Below, piece after piece: positions 6,514-8,592 of a DNA stretch of 8,592 bases (its first letter is position 1; each line of letters opens with the position of its first letter). The notes below the pieces were generated by a model that saw only the letters and a program-made list of their open reading frames with translations, did no database searches and was not told where the DNA came from. The position numbers and the translations under genes are program-made. Origin of the DNA: JBGOUV01 sp041477815 (lineage in GTDB: Bacteria; Acidobacteriota; Terriglobia; Bryobacterales; JACQDG01); assembly GCA_041477815.1 (NCBI GenBank), contig JBGOUV010000298.1, positions 1-8,592 of the forward strand. Reading direction: 5' to 3'.

Positions 6514-6540
6514 CGCAAACGTGGAGCGGCCCCACTTGCG
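6514..6540. terminator. Hairpin between convergent genes
   Basis: CGCAA-(AC)-GTGG pairs with CCAC-TTGCG around a 7-base loop, giving 9 pairs with a 2-base bulge, in the 76-base gap between the TIM barrel stop (6495) and the stop of the minus-strand gene at 6572. It is followed by CTCCTTCTCAACTCTT, moderately T-rich. It is a plausible but unproven transcription stop. Confidence 0.4.
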
Positions 6541-6571
6541 CTCCTTCTCAACTCTTACGCGCGACAAGACG

Positions 6572-7018
6572 CTAGCGCATCGTCCGGTACCGGTCCCGCA
6601 ACAACTCCTGGAGCCACTGCCGGGCCGCCGACGCCGGCTCCGCCGTGGCCTTCAGCACCGCCCGCACAAACTCCTCCTCCCCGAGCAGACGCCCCACTTC
6701 CTCCTCAAACCAGGCTCTCCATCTTTCCTCGAGCCCGGTCCGGTAGGCCGCCGCGTCCTCCCCCAGCATCATCTGCCCCCCGTCGTCCTGGCTGAATCGA
6801 AACCACGCCGCCACAGTGTCGTGCACCTCCAGCAAGGTTCCCGGATCGAACCCGTCCATCTCCCGCAGCCTCTGCGACAGCGCGGTCTCCACGCCCGCCA
6901 GCCGGCAGGCGTCCAGGTACCGGTCCCGCGCGCGGGTGTAGAGCCGCACCAGCATTTCGGCATAGCAGTCCTGCTGGATGTCCTTCAACACCGTGTTGCC
7001 GTCGCCCGCGAAGGTCAT
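6572..7018 (-). CDS. Uncharacterised 148-residue soluble protein
   Basis: I do not recognise a family. The protein is acidic to neutral, rich in Arg, Glu, Ala and Leu, and looks almost wholly helical, with no signal peptide, membrane segment or Cys cluster. Notable stretches are an amphipathic N-terminal half (CYAEMLVRLYTRARDRY), a central FDPGTLLEVHDTVAAWFRFSQDD, and a Trp/Glu-rich helix ERWRAWFEEEVGRLLGEEE. The dipeptide pair RDRY occurs twice (residues about 32-35 and 142-145). A coding call is supported by the strong codon-position GC pattern, the lack of a better frame, and a TATCCT box six bases before the ATG at 7018. It is divergent from the NtrC-type regulator gene across 62 bases, an arrangement that could mean shared control but does not prove a shared function. 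A DNA-free, protein-binding role would be guesswork. Confidence 0.72.
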   Translation of the reverse strand: MTFAGDGNTVLKDIQQDCYAEMLVRLYTRARDRYLDACRLAGVETALSQRLREMDGFDPGTLLEVHDTVAAWFRFSQDDGGQMMLGEDAAAYRTGLEERWRAWFEEEVGRLLGEEEFVRAVLKATAEPASAARQWLQELLRDRYRTMR

Positions 7019-7024
7019 CCCGTT

Positions 7025-7030
7025 AGGATA
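7025..7030 (-). promoter_or_regulatory. TATCCT -10 box for the uncharacterised gene
   Basis: On the minus strand TATCCT is followed by AACGGG and then the ATG at 7018, the same six-base spacing as the TAGAAT box of the divergent regulator gene. A transcript starting at the ATG would be leaderless. No Shine-Dalgarno or convincing -35 box is seen. Confidence 0.4.
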
Positions 7031-7068
7031 TCTGCGTTCCCCGGTCGCGGTCCAGCGCCCCGCCTCGC

Positions 7069-7074
7069 TAGAAT
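7069..7074 (+). promoter_or_regulatory. TAGAAT -10 box for the NtrC-type regulator gene
   Basis: TAGAAT lies six bases before the ATG at 7081 in the context GCTAGAAT, identical to that at 5578-5585. It suggests a sigma-70-type promoter with transcription starting at the start codon. There is no -24/-12 sigma-54 element in this gap, so the regulator does not obviously control itself. Confidence 0.5.
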
Positions 7075-7080
7075 AGGTCC

Positions 7081-8463
7081 ATGAGCACAGCGCCGGCGCG
7101 ACGGGTCCTGATTGTGGACGATGAAGAGAACCAGCGGGCGGGCTTGGCGGCCATGGTTCGCAACTGGGGGTATCACACCGAAATGGCCGTGGACGGCCTG
7201 GACGCGCTGGAGAAACTAGCCTCCTATCCGGCCCAGGTGATCCTCACCGACCTGCAGATGCCCCGGCTGGACGGTTTCGGTCTGCTGAAGAAGTTGTCCG
7301 AGCAGGGAAACCCTCCGCCCACCATTGTGTTGACGACCTACGGGAGCATCGAGAACGCCGTGGAAACGGTCCACAACCTGGGGGCCTTCTGGTTCGTCGA
7401 GAAGCCCATCCAGCCGCACACGCTGGAGGTTCTGCTGGAGCGGGCGGCGCAGCAGGGGAGCCTGTCGGCGGATCGGGAGCGCTTGCAGCGGCGGCTGGCC
7501 AACCGGGGCGAGCTCGACGAGATGGTGGGCCGGTCGGCGGTGATGCAGGCGATGTTCGCCATGATCCAACAGGTGGCGCCCAGCCGGGCTTCGGTACTGA
7601 TCACGGGGGAAAGCGGGACGGGCAAAGAGCTGGTAGCCCAAACCATCCACCGGCTCAGCCCGCGCCGGGAGGGGCCGTTTGTCCCCATCAACTGCGCCGC
7701 CCTGCCCGAAACCCTGATGGAGAGCGAGCTGTTTGGACACGAGAAGGGGGCGTTCACCGGGGCGGCCGAGCGGAGGGCCGGATGCTTCGAGCTGGCCCAG
7801 GGGGGAACGCTGCTGCTCGACGAAATCGGGGAAATGCAGCCGGGGACGCAGGCCAAGCTGCTGCGGGTCCTCGAGGACGGCAAGGTGCGGCGGCTGGGGG
7901 GAAAGGCCGAGGTGCAGGTGGACGTGCGCGTGCTGGCGGCCACCAACAAGGTTCCCGAGGAGGCCATCCGCAAGGGAGAGCTGCGGCAGGACCTCTACTA
8001 CCGGTTGAACGTGTTCCACCTCGCGCTGCCGCCGCTGCGGGACCACCGCGAGGATATCCCGGCGGTCGCCGGCGCCCTGGTGCGGGAGCTGAACAAGAAG
8101 CACGGCTGCCGGGTGACGGGATTGGAGCCGGGGACGCTGCTGCGCTTCGACCAGCACGACTGGCCGGGTAACGTGCGGGAACTGCGCAACGTGCTGGAGC
8201 GGGCGGTGATCCTGGCCGGTCAGGGTATGATCGGTCTGGAGCATCTGCCGCCGGAGCTGGTGACGCCGGCCGCCTCGCCGCTACCGGTGTCCGACGGCGA
8301 TTACGTGTCGTTCCGGGTGGGGACGACGGTGGGGGACGCCGAGAAAGGCCTCATCCTGAAGACGCTGGAGCATACGCGGAACAACAAGACGCGGGCCGCG
8401 GAGATCCTGGCCATCAGCCTGAAGACGCTGCATAACAAGTTGAAAGAGTACGGAGCCGGCTAG
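7081..8463 (+). CDS. NtrC-family sigma-54-dependent response regulator
   Basis: 460 residues with the full three-domain layout. The receiver (about 8-120) has Asp13-Asp14, phospho-acceptor Asp57 (TDLQMPRLDG), Thr85 and Lys108. The AAA+ domain (about 149-385) has Walker A GESGTGKE (176-183), the sigma-54-contacting GAFTGA loop (223-228) and Walker B LLLDE (244-248), with the sensor region around VRVLAATNK. A linker leads to a Fis-type helix-turn-helix (about 420-458, KTRAAEILAISLKTLHNKL). All motifs for ATP hydrolysis and sigma-54 contact are intact, so it should activate sigma-54 promoters when phosphorylated. Its partner kinase is not adjacent in the window; the kinase at 2-811 already has its own regulator, so the cognate one may lie downstream. 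The target genes cannot be named. Sense-strand composition is G-rich, unlike the C-rich sense strands of the helicase and TIM barrel genes. Confidence 0.96.
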   Translation: MSTAPARRVLIVDDEENQRAGLAAMVRNWGYHTEMAVDGLDALEKLASYPAQVILTDLQMPRLDGFGLLKKLSEQGNPPPTIVLTTYGSIENAVETVHNLGAFWFVEKPIQPHTLEVLLERAAQQGSLSADRERLQRRLANRGELDEMVGRSAVMQAMFAMIQQVAPSRASVLITGESGTGKELVAQTIHRLSPRREGPFVPINCAALPETLMESELFGHEKGAFTGAAERRAGCFELAQGGTLLLDEIGEMQPGTQAKLLRVLEDGKVRRLGGKAEVQVDVRVLAATNKVPEEAIRKGELRQDLYYRLNVFHLALPPLRDHREDIPAVAGALVRELNKKHGCRVTGLEPGTLLRFDQHDWPGNVRELRNVLERAVILAGQGMIGLEHLPPELVTPAASPLPVSDGDYVSFRVGTTVGDAEKGLILKTLEHTRNNKTRAAEILAISLKTLHNKLKEYGAG

Positions 8464-8592
8464 CACCGAGCCGCGGCGGGGGGGGGCCCCCCGGGCCCGC
8501 GAGGGGCCCCCGGTGGCCCCCCCCCCCCCGCCCCGGGGGCCCCGGGGCGCCAGAGTGCGAAACCCGGCCCCCCCCCCCCACCCAAAGCGCCC
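8464..8592. other. G/C homopolymer tail, probable low-quality contig end
   Basis: After the regulator stop the sequence turns abruptly into long homopolymers: nine G at 8478-8486, thirteen C at 8517-8529 and twelve C at 8568-8579, with very few A or T. No coding frame, hairpin with a U-tract or other feature is convincing. The abrupt change at the edge of the window suggests sequencing or assembly error rather than biology. Confidence 0.6.

Noticed and set aside
5617..6567. 316-codon open frame on the minus strand
   Set aside because: Antisense of the TIM barrel gene; Gly/Val/Ala-rich shadow translation with no motif.
7216..8244. 342-codon open frame on the minus strand
   Set aside because: Antisense of the NtrC-type regulator gene; the composition (Gln, His, Arg, Leu, Val) is that of a high-GC shadow and no motif is seen.

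Overview
This is a GC-rich bacterial window with dense, short-spaced genes. The style points to Acidobacteriota, perhaps the Solibacter/Bryobacter group. The clues are a secreted NHL-repeat protein built from AGTG-punctuated blades, a small stand-alone PilZ protein, an AP-endonuclease-2-type TIM barrel protein, and TAGAAT-type -10 boxes sitting 6-7 bases before start codons. This placement is inference; there is no rRNA or marker gene.

Layout: (1) 2-811 and 795-1280 (+) encode a sensor histidine kinase whose N-terminus lies outside the window and a single-domain response regulator, overlapping by 17 bases. (2) 1322-2362 (-) is a secreted six-bladed NHL propeller protein. It converges on the regulator and diverges, across only 27 bases, from (3) 2390-5062 (+), an 890-residue AddB-like UvrD/RecB-family helicase-nuclease with an apparently complete nuclease site and four candidate Fe-S cysteines. 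(4) 5168-5476 (-) is a small PilZ protein, divergent from (5) 5593-6495 (+), a sugar phosphate isomerase/epimerase-like TIM barrel. (6) 6572-7018 (-) is an unrecognised 148-residue protein, divergent from (7) 7081-8463 (+), a complete NtrC-class sigma-54-dependent response regulator. (8) 8464-8592 is an almost pure G/C homopolymer tail that looks like a low-quality contig end.

Two phosphorelay modules bracket unrelated single genes. Apart from the kinase/regulator pair no operon is visible: neighbours are mostly convergent or divergent, so most genes must carry their own promoter. Several intergenic gaps hold a compact -10 box or a perfect short inverted repeat. Convergent ends hold bulged GC hairpins without clear U-tracts.

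No tRNA, rRNA, insertion sequence, CRISPR array or recognised defence cluster was seen. The points most worth a second look are the apparently leaderless promoters, the 12-bp palindrome shared by the divergent NHL and helicase starts, a 6 x 7-bp repeat inside the helicase-nuclease gene, and that protein's lack of a visible AddA partner. I did not find convincing evidence of a wholly new system.
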